A stretch of DNA of 57,500 bases from Prorocentrum cordatum. Taxonomy: Eukaryota; Sar; Dinophyceae; Prorocentrales; Prorocentraceae. The notes under the pieces were generated by a model. The model saw only the letters and a program-made list of their open reading frames with translations. It searched no databases and was not told the origin of the DNA. Where the stretch lies: positions 274,962 to 332,461 of the forward strand of contig CAUYUJ010022426.1 of assembly GCA_963575745.1 (NCBI GenBank), given 5' to 3'. How positions within the stretch are numbered: position 1 is the stretch's first letter; every line of letters begins with the position of its first letter. This document shows positions 10,986-20,639 of this stretch, one piece after another. Made by a program: the position numbers and the translations under genes.

Positions 10986-13979
10986 CTCTCGCACGGCCGA
11001 AGCCAATCCCTCAGGCCATCGACCTGATTTCCCGCCCACTTGAAGCGGCAGCTGCTGAGCCCTTGCTGGAAGACGCAGGCTTCTTCTGGATGGTCTTCCT
11101 CACCCCTGCGCCACACAGCGAGTCGTACTCCCCGCCGCCAATGGCATCATCCGACCCGCTCAAAGTTTTCGCAGACGACGGCGATGAGCTTATCTCTGAA
11201 GCCACGAATATACTCTGCGTTCCAGCATCGGCGGCCGCAAGAATCTCGTTGAGTTCGGTCATTGAAATGAGCTCTGCCGCGCCGCTGCGGAAGCAAACGA
11301 CAGCGTACTCGCCGACGCGCAGCGCGTACGCGTGGCCGCCGCCGTCGTCCACTACGAAGAGGCCGCCGCTGCGCACGCGCGATGGCGGACAACTCTCCAC
11401 TTGGTAACCGAAAGGGCGCAGCATGTTGCAGCCGTCCTGGAGATCGAATGCAGCCGCGCCTTAATGCGAGGGGGGCGAACGAGGCGCCGCGGGCGTTCCC
11501 GCGAGATTCAGGAACGACGGCAGCCGCCTCGTCGCCGCCGCAAGCTTTACGGTGCGGCAGCACGGCCGCCGCGAGCTCTTGCTCTACGAGAATCCCACGT
11601 TTCCTGCGGTCGTTGCTGCAACGGGCACGCTTGGAGGATTGATTCCCCAAAGCATCGCAATCGGCAACACTGCTGGCAAATGTTCCCCTTCGGGCACGCA
11701 CGATGGCATCATAGAGTTCGCCTTCTGAATCGAACAGCCCGCCTCCCTTGAGAGTATGTGGATGGCCGTCCCGCTGGGCGCCGTCATCCTCGGGGATGCG
11801 ATGCCTGGCCTCGAACGCGTGCACGTCCTGCGCGTCTCTGATGTACGACCAGAATGTGGCAGTGTCTACGCTTAAAACCTTGCCCCACAGGTCGTCCATC
11901 AGCCGCGTGCCGAGGTCGTCGCACACGCTCGCGCTGAAGAAATGCCCGCACCTGGTTAACTTCTGGTGGACCACGAAATGTTTCCCCGCGCGCGGCGCTG
12001 AGTCGTCAGGCGGCATCACATGATCCAAAACCAAGTCGCTGCTGCTCCGTTGCGATGCGTTCGATATGGCATTGTTTAGATCGGGCACGGAGTACGGGCC
12101 GTCATCCATCTCATCCAGCGGCCACGTGTGGCCGAGACCCAGATTCTGCACGGAATTCAGCAGGCATTTGGCAACGCCCAACAAACGCGGCAGAGGTTCT
12201 TCCAGTTCCCGAGCAAGTCTATCCCCAAACATCCTCACTGGGATAGAGTGCATGTCGTCTGGCGCCCACCCCTTCACGCGGATGACAACGTTCTGCTGCG
12301 CCGAGGTCGAGGCGAGAGGCGCCCTTATCGAACCCAGCTCAGCGTCGCCCTGGCACGACACAACGCACCCGTCAAAACTGCGAAGGAATGCAGACACCGA
12401 GCAATCCGTCTGCAAAGATGACAGCGTGGCCTCGCTGCAATCGTGCTCTCTGAAGCTCATGATTGCGGCAAAACGGCTTAGCTGCGGTCGTGGCCTTTCT
12501 TTGTAGTAGTCCTGCAGCCACTGATGTTTCGATAGGCTGGCAACTTTGTTCACGGCGTCGTTGTATTCGTCTGCAAGTTTCCATAGGAATGGAACCTCGC
12601 TTTTAGGGAATTGGCCGTAGCTTAATGCTTGCATTGCAGTCTTAGCGTCGTTCTCGCAGAGGCCGCCATCGTGCTCCATGAACCGCAGCCACGCGCCCCT
12701 GTTCACGACGCGCAATGGCAGCATGGAAAACTTGCTGTCCGCGGCATCAAGGAAGCCCTCATCTTCAAGTAGGTTGAGAAGATGTCGGTTGTGACTGTCC
12801 TCCTGGTCCACATCCACTGCGTGGGTCCTGAACGCGACTGACTTTGCCAGCTTGGTTGCGCTCTGCATTGAATACTGCGCAGCCAGCTGCCGCCCGTAGC
12901 CGTCCTTGACGTAGTATGCCGTGCGCGTCTCCCGCAGGCCCTGCCACGCTGGCTCAACTGGGCGACCTTCAGTCAAAAACCTATCGATTGTCTTCTTTAG
13001 AAACTGTTGGTTCTTGCCCTCGCCCCTTTGGGCGTATGCTTGGAGCAGCTTGATGTTCACCCGCTCCACCAGCTCGGACGCGGGCTGTCGCGATCTCTGC
13101 TGCACGAGCAACGGGCTATGATTTGTCTTCGGGCCCGACGTCATATCAATGAGCTCGTCATGGCTGAGTTCAGGGAGCTGCTTCAAATCATCCATGATAG
13201 AAAACGCATTGCCCCACGTTTGCCAATCGCCAAATACATCTGCACCTCCGCAAGTCTCGACGCATTCCTCCATCTTCTGGACGTCGACCACGAGCTTCCT
13301 GAACTCATTCCTGACACCCCCCGACGGGCAAAATCTTGAAAGTGTACCCCTTGACACTGCATCCTCGAATGTCTGCAACTTCGTTTTCTTGCCCTTGGTG
13401 CTGCTTTCCACCTTCTTGAGGTCGGGGGGAAAATTGAGATCTGAGGGGTCGCGGGGCTTTATAATGCGCGTGTTGCGCATGGCCTGGTGGACCCGCCGCA
13501 GCAAGTTATCTGCCTGGGCTGAATCTGCCGTGCCAGGCCCATCGGAGCTCAACTGGCCACTTAAATTCTTCGCCAACCAATCCTGGTCTTCGGCCAGAGA
13601 CGGGTCAATCTCGCCCAAGTTGTTCAGGAGGCGGATCGCTTCGTCGTCCGTGTAATCTACATCAATCTCGTGAATGTAGCGTTTGAAAAATCTCGACAGT
13701 TTTAATTGGGTCACGGAGTTGATCGTCGAGAATTTCTTCGTGCTTGAAAAGAAACTTGCCGTTGGCGTGGTCCACCTCGCCCTCCGTCTTCACGAACGTT
13801 GCCTTGCCCATCCTGCCGCAGATTATCCGCCGCTTGATCTGTTCGCATACACTTTCGTCCTCAGAGAATATGGTGCGTTTTGCCTCAATAACGGGAAGCG
13901 ATTCGCAATTCACCTCCTGTGTCTTCATTCCCGTGAAACTCTTCTTTGTAGTAAAGCCATAATTCTGTCGCAAGTCCAA
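10986..13979 (-). pseudogene. Large unknown frame of the candidate element, about 950 codons with breaks
   Basis: Three segments in different frames read as one protein: 13979-~13705 (KRRIICGRMGKATFVKTE...HEEILDDQLRD), ~13700-~11465 (LSRFFKRYIHEIDVDYTDDE through KRGILVEQELAAAVLP), and 11424-11011 (FGYQVESCPP...GGLFVVDDGGGHAYALRVGE). The first break sits next to an AAAA run at about 13,702; the second lies between 11,410 and 11,580, near a G6 run at 11,471. The central part is acidic and helical with no recognised domain; I see no Walker A, polymerase or helicase motif. The C-terminal part ends in a Lys/Ser-rich tail (KKPASSSKGS). It directly precedes the transposase-like frame on the same strand, so a role in the same element is inferred from position only. 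Confidence 0.45.
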
Positions 13980-14027
13980 TTCCTACGCGACCCCCGCGTC
14001 GGAGAGCAGAGGAACGCGGAAGGGCCG

Positions 14028-15440
14028 TCAACGCCGCCGAACGAAACAACGCCATGTGATATATGCAAGTTGATTGTTGTTTTCCCTTCCCACGGCGGCG
14101 TTGCGGCACCTTCCCCCCTCCTCCGCCCCCCGACGCGGGGCTCGCTCCTCGCCGACGACGAACCTCTTCCAAATGTCAGCGAGAACCCGAGGTACAGAAT
14201 CGAACTCCTGTATCCGAATACATCGCTTGTTCCAAGCGAATTGCGCGGAGCGCCTCCATTCGGATCGGTCCAGGAAGACGGCGCAGTCGAGGCTGCCGAA
14301 GCTGTGGCCGAACAGCGCCTTCTCGAACACGAACTCGCGGCCCTTGCCGTCCCCTGCCTTGCCGCACTCGAACGTCATCTTCCATGCCTCTTTGCCCTTG
14401 AAGGCGGGCTTCCACAATGACAATTTGACAGAGAAGAATGCGTCGTTCTGGTAATACATCGATTTGATCCACAAGTCGAGCTCCTCATCGTATCTGCTGA
14501 TGCTCCACCCAGGCTTCGTGACATCCGCCTCTGTGACGTCGAACTTGAAGGGCACTTTAAAGTAACAGTCATTATCTCTACTCCGAGGAGCTTCGTTGCC
14601 AAACTCATCGATGTACTTGTCAACGAATGCCGTTCCCCGACACGCGGGGAGCGGCGTCGAGCATGTTTTGAGGAAGAGCTTTGTCATGGCAGACATCCCC
14701 GAATCCGTGTCGAAGTAGATGACCAGCTTCGACAGCGCGTCTGCCAATCTTGGCAGGAAGTGGCAATTCCATGGCTTATTACTTGAAACACGACGCATGT
14801 AATCGCCCTCCTTCTTGGCATCAGAAACGAAGCCCGACAGCGCATCTCCATCGTTCCCCGATGCTTGGATCCGAGCGCGGATTGTATCCCACAGTATAGG
14901 CCCCACTTTTTCCCAATCCCATTCAAGTGGCGGTTCGTCCTTAGCGTGGACAGCATGAACCCTCAGTAGCACGCCCTCGGCGGCAAGGAAAATATCGTTG
15001 CTCATGATCGCGAGAATCTCTGCCGGCAACCAAGCGCCAGAGCTTTCTTCATATTCAAACAAATTGTACTCATGCGCGCGAAGGTCTAGACACCTGAGGG
15101 CAAGGAGCAAAGCCAGCCTGGAATGCGACAACACCTTGAAGTCCGCCATCTTGGCGTCCGCAATCAAATACTTCAGAAGAGTTAATATTGTTTGCACGTC
15201 TGCTCCGACGCTGGGGAACGCCGCGGATGCTTCCCGCCGCAGTTCCACCATGCGCGCCAGAATGGTCTTCCCTGCTGTGATCGCCTCGGGCGGCTGCCCG
15301 CCAGGACCGCGCGGCGGAGACGGCGGGGCTGCGGGGCCCTGGAAGGAATTGACGATCCCCTTTCCAAGCTTACGCCGCTTGGGGCTTACCACCGCAGGCG
15401 TGCCAAGTCCAAGCGAGCTTGGCACTGGGCGTTCCATCAT
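14028..15440 (-). CDS. 470-residue unknown protein of the candidate element
   Basis: A single uninterrupted frame starts MMERPVPSSLGLG at 15440. It has a basic PKRRKLGK stretch near residue 20 that could be a nuclear localisation signal, then a Pro/Gly-rich linker. From about residue 60 there is a folded-looking region with motifs such as ALRCLDLRAHEYNLFEYEES, KPWNCHFLPRLADALSKL, CYFKVPFKFDVTEADVTKP and KGREFVFEKALFGHSFGSL. The last 50 residues turn Arg-rich and may be out of the true frame. No catalytic motif is recognised. It overlaps the upstream frame by a few bases and lies about 50 bases before the next frame on the same strand. Function unknown. Confidence 0.55.
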   Translation of the reverse strand: MMERPVPSSLGLGTPAVVSPKRRKLGKGIVNSFQGPAAPPSPPRGPGGQPPEAITAGKTILARMVELRREASAAFPSVGADVQTILTLLKYLIADAKMADFKVLSHSRLALLLALRCLDLRAHEYNLFEYEESSGAWLPAEILAIMSNDIFLAAEGVLLRVHAVHAKDEPPLEWDWEKVGPILWDTIRARIQASGNDGDALSGFVSDAKKEGDYMRRVSSNKPWNCHFLPRLADALSKLVIYFDTDSGMSAMTKLFLKTCSTPLPACRGTAFVDKYIDEFGNEAPRSRDNDCYFKVPFKFDVTEADVTKPGWSISRYDEELDLWIKSMYYQNDAFFSVKLSLWKPAFKGKEAWKMTFECGKAGDGKGREFVFEKALFGHSFGSLDCAVFLDRSEWRRSAQFAWNKRCIRIQEFDSVPRVLADIWKRFVVGEERAPRRGAEEGGRCRNAAVGRENNNQLAYITWRCFVRRR

Positions 15441-16845
15441 TTGTCTTCCCAGCTGCTCTGTGCACGGAGACGGCGGCGCTGGCCGCGCCGCGTCTGGCCG
15501 ACCAATCGAGGGCCCGCCGAGCTGGACGACGCCCCGACCAATGCATCGCGGCCAAGCGGCGACGGCCAGACGACGGCGTGCCCGCTGAGCGGAAGGACGG
15601 GAGACGCGCCCTTCGCCAGCCTGTACACGTGCACTTTCCTGGTCAAGTGCAGCTCTGGGTTGTCGACCGTAGGCAACGGCTCGGATACTTCCGAGTTGGT
15701 GATGATCTCCTGGGCCCCGAAAAAGAATCGGCCGCCGATGTCGTCGCAGTGCGCCATGCCGTCGGGGTGAACCCGCGCGCCCACCGCATGGGGGCCTTTC
15801 TGCACAATGAATTTGCCACCCTGGAACAACTCAGTATGCGGCACTTCCTCCAAGTGAAGATTGTCCTGTGAACGGGCGGGGTAAGCTTGCCCGCCGAGCT
15901 GCGTCCGAGGCGTTGAATGCGGCTGCGCGAGGCCCAGGCCTCTGGCCAAGCGCCGCGTTCGTCGCCTCGGGCGCAGCTTCGGAGAAGGCGAACTCACCCC
16001 GAAAAAGCCTCGCGGAGAAACTCGTTGCCATCTTTGAGGATCCAGAACGGGCCGCGCGCGTCGTGGTGGACGTGCTGGGCCCCGAGGAAGCGCAAGCCGT
16101 GCTTGAGGCACTGGTCCGCGTAGCAATGCCCCTGAGCCATCCGCCTGACCGATGCCGTTGCAGCTTTCTTCTTTCGGGTGACAGGCGGGAATGTGGATGG
16201 GCCCGCGAGATGCTGAAATTCACGAATGATGCGGTCTATATCCTCGATGTCTGTTGGGTTTGGCGCCCTGCTGACAGCGCCGCCGTCGCCGACAGGGCGA
16301 CGGGCCTTGACTTTGCGGCGGGGGGGGGGGGGGGGCGCAACCTGACAGGCATCTGGTTTCTCCTGCGTGCGATTCGGCGCGTCCTCAGACAAGCGGAAAT
16401 GCGCCAGGTGGAAGTGGTGCAACTCCGCCGCGGTCGGAGCCCGCTTCTTCACCATCTTGACATTAGTGCCTGCTGGATTGATCTGTAGGCCCCATGCAGG
16501 CTTGTAGAAAAAGTAAGAATTGAAGATTGCAAGGTCCTTCAACAGCCTGTTGTGCTCCGCAGACGAGATCGGCGGCTTGCACGTGCTTTCGCGCAAATCT
16601 GCCAACGGGGACGGCGCGGTCGGAGAGTGCGCGGGCTCGCATGTGCGCGGGGATGGCGCGATCGGAGAGTCCACGGGCCCGTAGATGCGCGGGGGTGGCT
16701 CTGACATGCTGCGCACCTCCGTTGCTGGGGGGATATCATCTACGCCGATGAAGTGGCTGATGAACGTGTTCTTGGTCACCGCCACGTGTGGCTCCACGCA
16801 GAAGCTGCGCGCGGGAACAAGCGACCTTCCGCGGGTTGCAGCCAT
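15437..16845 (-). pseudogene. First frame of the candidate element, unknown protein with a break near 15,990
   Basis: I choose ATG at 16845 (MAATRGRSLVPARSFCVEPH) because upstream in-frame sequence is hydrophobic read-through. The first segment runs to about 15,994 and has a Pro-rich repeat region with related units (SPIAPSPRTCEPAHSPTAPS), a basic KKKAATASVRR stretch and HGLRFLGAQHVHHDARGPFW. Coding character resumes in another frame from about 15,870 with TELFQGGKFIVQKGPHAVG, MAHCDDIGGRFFFGAQEIIT and LTRKVHVYRLAKGASP. Whether an intron or an indel separates them is not settled; sequence around 15,860-15,990 is Arg/Ala-rich in all frames. Function unknown. Confidence 0.45.
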
Positions 16846-17145
16846 TGCCCAGAAGCACCTACACGACCTCGCAAGAAACAGGGTGTCTGAACAAAGTAAA
16901 CTTTGAGCCCACACGACTACGGATATAACCAATGCGAAAGAAACTTGGAGAAGCAACTTCGAACACACATGTTCGCAACGATGATAATGGACAACTGCCC
17001 GAAACACACTGCAATCTTGTCGGGTGCGTTTCGCATACTCATCGGGTACTCTCGGGGTGCTCTCGGGGTGCTTGCGGGAGGTCTTCCAGTTATCGCTGCT
17101 TGGAGTTCCCTCAAACATCCCTACGTTGAAGGCATCCCTTGTTGG

Positions 17146-17191
17146 GTAGTAGGGGTAGTAGTAATAGTAGTAGTAGTAGTAGTAGTAGTAC

Positions 17192-17229
<38 letters not shown>

Positions 17230-17393
17230 ATAGTAGTAGTAGTAGTTGCTGTAGTAGTAGTAGTAATAGTAGTTGTAGTAGTAGTAGTAGTAGTAGTAGT
17301 CGTCGTCGTCGTCGTAGACGTAGTCGTAGTCGTAGACGTAGTCGCAGTCGTCGTCGTCGTCGTAGTAGTAGTAGTAGTAGTGGTAGTAGTAGC

Positions 17394-17425
<32 letters not shown>

Positions 17426-17428
17426 CTT
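17146..17428. repeat. TAG/GTC trinucleotide microsatellite
   Basis: About 280 bp of (GTA)n with interspersed GTC blocks. It lies between the candidate element and the four-exon gene. Long Ser-, Val- or Thr-only frames here are artefacts. Confidence 0.9.
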
Positions 17429-17575
17429 CAGCAGCAGGGGGAGGATGAGGCCAGGGGGGGGGGGGGGAGGGAGACAAATGGGCGCGCCTCCCAGAGAGGG
17501 CAGAGCAGAATGCGAATGCTCTTTTTTCTGCCACGAGCCGCGGCGCTGCTCGTTTGCTCTCCGCTGTCCAAGAGC

Positions 17576-18517
17576 TCAGGCCTCCCACAGCGCCACCTCT
17601 GCCTCGATGTAGCGGTTCCGCTCCTGGAGGCGCTGGCGCTGCCTCTTGTTCTTGGTCACATCCTAGAGGCAGGCCGTTTTCCACTGTCGCCATTGCTGAC
17701 CAGGGGCAAGTGGTCAACGGTGGCGCTCTGCTGGGCGAGACGCGAGCCGCACCCAGCAGTCGCTACTGAGATCCGCCGCCCGCGGTCTGAAGTGGCACTG
17801 GTTAACAGCATGCCAATGGCCTCGCTGCGCGCCCAGTTCTGGCGCAGGTCCTTCTTGGCCTTCGCCATCGCCTTCTTCGCCGCGGCCGTCTTCGCGTCCG
17901 CTTCCTCGCGCCAGCGCTTCCCCTCGTGGGGAGACAGGCGCGTTTTGTTGTTTTGTTTTTTCGTGATGTGTTGCCGTGTGTGAATTGGTGTAGCGAGCGA
18001 GGGTTCTATATGTCGGTCCTGCAAGTAGCCCAGCTTCAGCGTCTTGGTCTGTGCCCAAGCCGTTTTCGTCTCGCTCTTCCAAGTCTTGGCCTCGTTCTTC
18101 GCTTCCTGGGCGTTCCTCGTGTGCTTGTTGGAGCGCCTCCTATGGGCACGTTACGAAAGAGAGACGTTACCCAGTGCCACGCAGAAGCAGCACGACTTGG
18201 AAACACAGTGCAACACTCGCGTGTTATGTTGCGTTCTCGAATCGCGCCGCTGCTGCGTGACACCAATTGGACGTTGGGTTGTGGTGTGTTTTTTCACACA
18301 TCATGGTCTTGAGGACGTCTTCTTTCTTGTTGTGCTGCTCCGTTGCTTTGCGGACCGCCGCGCGGACCTTGTCCAAGGCTGCTTTGCGGAAGGTCGCCAC
18401 CAGCGTTTTCACCCGTGGTGACTGTAGAAAAGCTTGAAGCCGTCGTTTGGCCTTGTAGGCTCGTTTTTTTGCCAGCTTTCTCTTGTACTGCTCGGTGTCC
18501 TTGTCTGGAGTGCCCAT
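17576..18517 (-). CDS. Four-exon small basic coiled-coil protein, 175 residues, unknown function
   Basis: Exons 18517-18300, 18139-18019, 17922-17821 and 17662-17576 (stop TGA) total 528 bases, or 175 codons plus stop, and every junction keeps frame. Intron 1 is GT-AG (AT|GTGTGA ... CATAG|G). Intron 2 is GA-AG (GCAG|GACCGA ... CGAG|GGG). Intron 3 is GC-AG (CGAG|GCCATT ... CTAG|GAT). The protein starts MGTPDKDTEQYKRKLAKKRA and ends NRYIEAEVALWEA. It is dominated by Lys, Arg, Ala, Glu and Gln in helical, probably coiled-coil, patterns (REEADAKTAAAKKAMAKAKK; KNKRQRQRLQERN). No signal peptide or membrane segment. A CTCTCAG about 28 bases upstream of the ATG could accept the spliced leader, as dinoflagellate mRNAs are trans-spliced; that is inference. 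The family is not recognised. This is one of the best-supported gene models in the window. Confidence 0.8.
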
Positions 18518-18844
18518 GGCTTCAAACAGTGGCGTGTTGGCGGGGCTGAGAGCCTAAAAGCTTTTGCCCGCTACACCCTCCCATCCTCTTCTCATATTCC
18601 TTCCTTTCTTCCTCCCTCATTGGAGCGCAGTGCGATTGCAACGCACTGAGAATGCAATGCAACGCGATTGCCATGCAATGGAATGCAATGCGGAAGGGAG
18701 GGAGGAGGATGAGTGAGAAGGAAGGGTGAGGGAAAGTGGAAGGGAGGAGGGGGAACAGGCACTCGGGAGAGAGATGGGGAGAGATTTCCCCAGGGCATTC
18801 GGACGTCGCTGTGTCTCTTCCTCCTCCGCCGCGTCCTTCTTTCT

Positions 18845-18897
18845 CCCATCCTCCTCCTCCTCCTCCTCCTCCTCCTCCTCCTCCTCCTCCTCCTCCT
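18845..18897. repeat. TCC microsatellite
   Basis: Pure (TCC)n of about 50 bp. Confidence 0.9.
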
Positions 18898-19078
18898 ACT
18901 GATCCTCCTGCTCCAACATCTGCTCCAAGTCCTGCTCCTCCTGGACACCGAAGTACGTTGAATTTACGATATATGTCAATGTCTCCCTGAAGTATCCTTC
19001 GTGTACTTGTTTTTTCTTGTTTTCTCCGGCCCTGAAAAATCTCCAAAAACCATCCGGCGGGATAGAGCTGACTGGGGC

Positions 19079-19385
19079 CATTCCAAACAGAGATGTCCTC
19101 AAAGCAGTGATGTTTGAATGGATTCCAAACCAGAATGTCGTCAAAACAGTGTTGTATGTTCTTGATAAAGGGCATCCCAAAATGGAATGCTCCCAACGCT
19201 TCCCCGTTTGGAGCGCCCCAAACACGGGTGCAGTCAAACAGTGCGGTGTGTTGTTAACAAGGGGCATCCTAAAAAAGGATGCCCTCAACGCAGCGATGAT
19301 TGAGGACATCCCAAACAAGAATACCTTCAAACAGTGCGGGGTGATGTTGATAAGGCATCCCAAAAAGGGATGCCCTCAACACAAG
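19079..19385. repeat. Alternating 42/50 bp hairpin repeat
   Basis: The core (A/G)(T/C)CCCAAA or ATTCCAAAC recurs at about 19081, 19123, 19175, 19217, 19267, 19309 and 19358, so spacing alternates near 42 and 50 bp. That makes a higher-order unit of about 92 bp. Alternate units contain a hairpin of GCATCC...GGATGC type. Open on the plus strand by chance; I do not call a gene. Confidence 0.65.
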
Positions 19386-19519
19386 GATAACCTTCAGCAA
19401 GCTCCTCTTGGGTTCTTTTGGTTCCTCACCGATCCCCTTCATATCTCTATGGGCTTCCTGTTGGCTCCGTCTCGACGAATCCCTTTTGTAACAAGTTTTC
19501 AAAATGATTTCCTTTCGTG

Positions 19520-20620
19520 ATGGATTATTATACGATTCACCGTTGTAGAGGATTACAAATGGATTCCTTTTGTAACGAATTACATATTAATTCCCTTGTG
19601 GGTGATTTCCAAAGGGATTCCTTTGGTGGCGGAATACAAAGGGATTCCTTATGTGGCCGATTACAAATTGATTTCTTTTGCAAAGAATTACACATCAATT
19701 CCCTTTGTGGCGAATTACAAAAGGATTCCTTTTGTGGGGATTACAAATTGATTTTTTTGTGGGGGATTACAAATTGATTTCTTTTGTGGCGGATTACAAA
19801 TTGATTCCCTTTGTGGAGGATTACACATCAATTCCCTTTGTTGCGGATTACATAGGGATTCCTTGTGTGGGGGATTACAAATTGATTTCTTTTGTGGGGG
19901 ATTACAAATTGATTACTTTTGTGTCGGATTACAAATTGATTTTCTTTGTGGATGATTCCTAGGAAACCAGGGAGAGAAAGAAAAAAACAAAATCAATGAA
20001 AAGTCTGAAAAGTATTTTGTTTTCAATGTTTTTGGTGTCGGAGGCAAAGAAAAATATGAAAACACATAGTTTCCAGCACCCAGAGCTCCAAAACACTGTG
20101 TTTTACCATGTTTTGGTATTTCCCAATGCGGAAAACATTGTAAAACACAGCGTTTTTATCTACGAATGCTGAAAAAACGCTGTGGTTTACAATGCTTTCG
20201 GCATCGGGAAAAGCAAAAACATTGTGAAGCATACTGTTTTGAAACTCTGGGTGCTGGAAACCATGTGTTTTCATACTTTTTCTTTACCCCCGACACCAAA
20301 AACATTGAAACCACAATACTTTTTTATACGTTTCATTGATTTTCATTTTTTTTCTATATCTGGTTTCCTCCTAAGAATCCTCCACAAAAGGAAATCAATC
20401 TGTAATCCGCCACACAAGGAATCAATTTGTAATCCGCTACAGAAGGAATCAATGTGTAATTCCCCACAACAGGAATCCCTGTGTAATCCGCAACAAAGGG
20501 AATTGATTTGTAATCCTCCACAAAGGGAATCAATTTGTAATCCACCACAAAGGGAATCAATTTGTAATCCTCCACAAAAGAAATCAATTTGTAATCCGCC
20601 ACAAAAGGAAACTCTCACCA
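19520..20620. mobile_element. Foldback-like palindrome of about 1.1 kb with tandem-repeat arms
   Basis: The left arm (19520-19962) is about 16 tandem copies of a 27 bp unit such as GATTACAAATTGATTTCTTT. The right arm (about 20385-20612) is about 8-9 copies of its reverse complement (AATCAATTTGTAATCC). Between them is a unique segment that is itself palindromic: TTTCCAGCACCCAGAG at 20070-20085 pairs with CTCTGGGTGCTGGAAA at 20245-20260, and GTGTCGG at 20035 pairs with CCGACAC at 20289. The centre is near 20165. Inverted arms made of short tandem repeats are the structure of foldback transposons; assignment to that class is inference. No transposase is encoded. Confidence 0.7.
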
Positions 20621-20639
20621 CCCAACGCCATCGCAAGAA

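Larger units (their letters stand above)
9163..16977 (-). mobile_element. Candidate large transposable element (transposase plus accessory frames)
   Basis: The outer ends carry a 24-25 bp imperfect inverted repeat: TGCGAACATACGCGTTCAAG at 9163 onward, against CGAACACACATGTTCGCA ending at 16977. By eye about 21 of 25 positions match, with one gap. Between them all large reading frames are on the minus strand and nearly contiguous: 16845-15437, 15440-14028, 13979-10986 and 10985-9203, the last being transposase-like. This arrangement is what a DNA transposon with accessory genes would show. I could not identify a target-site duplication, and the repeats are short, so a chance match is possible. 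Multiple single-base frame breaks suggest this copy is inactive or imperfectly assembled. Confidence 0.4.

Noticed and set aside
17121-17717. Thr/Ser/Val-rich long open frames over 17.1-17.7 kb
   Set aside because: They are translations of the TAG/GTC microsatellite; the true exon here is the short last exon at 17662-17576.
19678-19962. Repeat protein made of DYKLISFV units
   Set aside because: 27 bp is a multiple of three, so the foldback arm is open by arithmetic; both orientations are open in the other arm.
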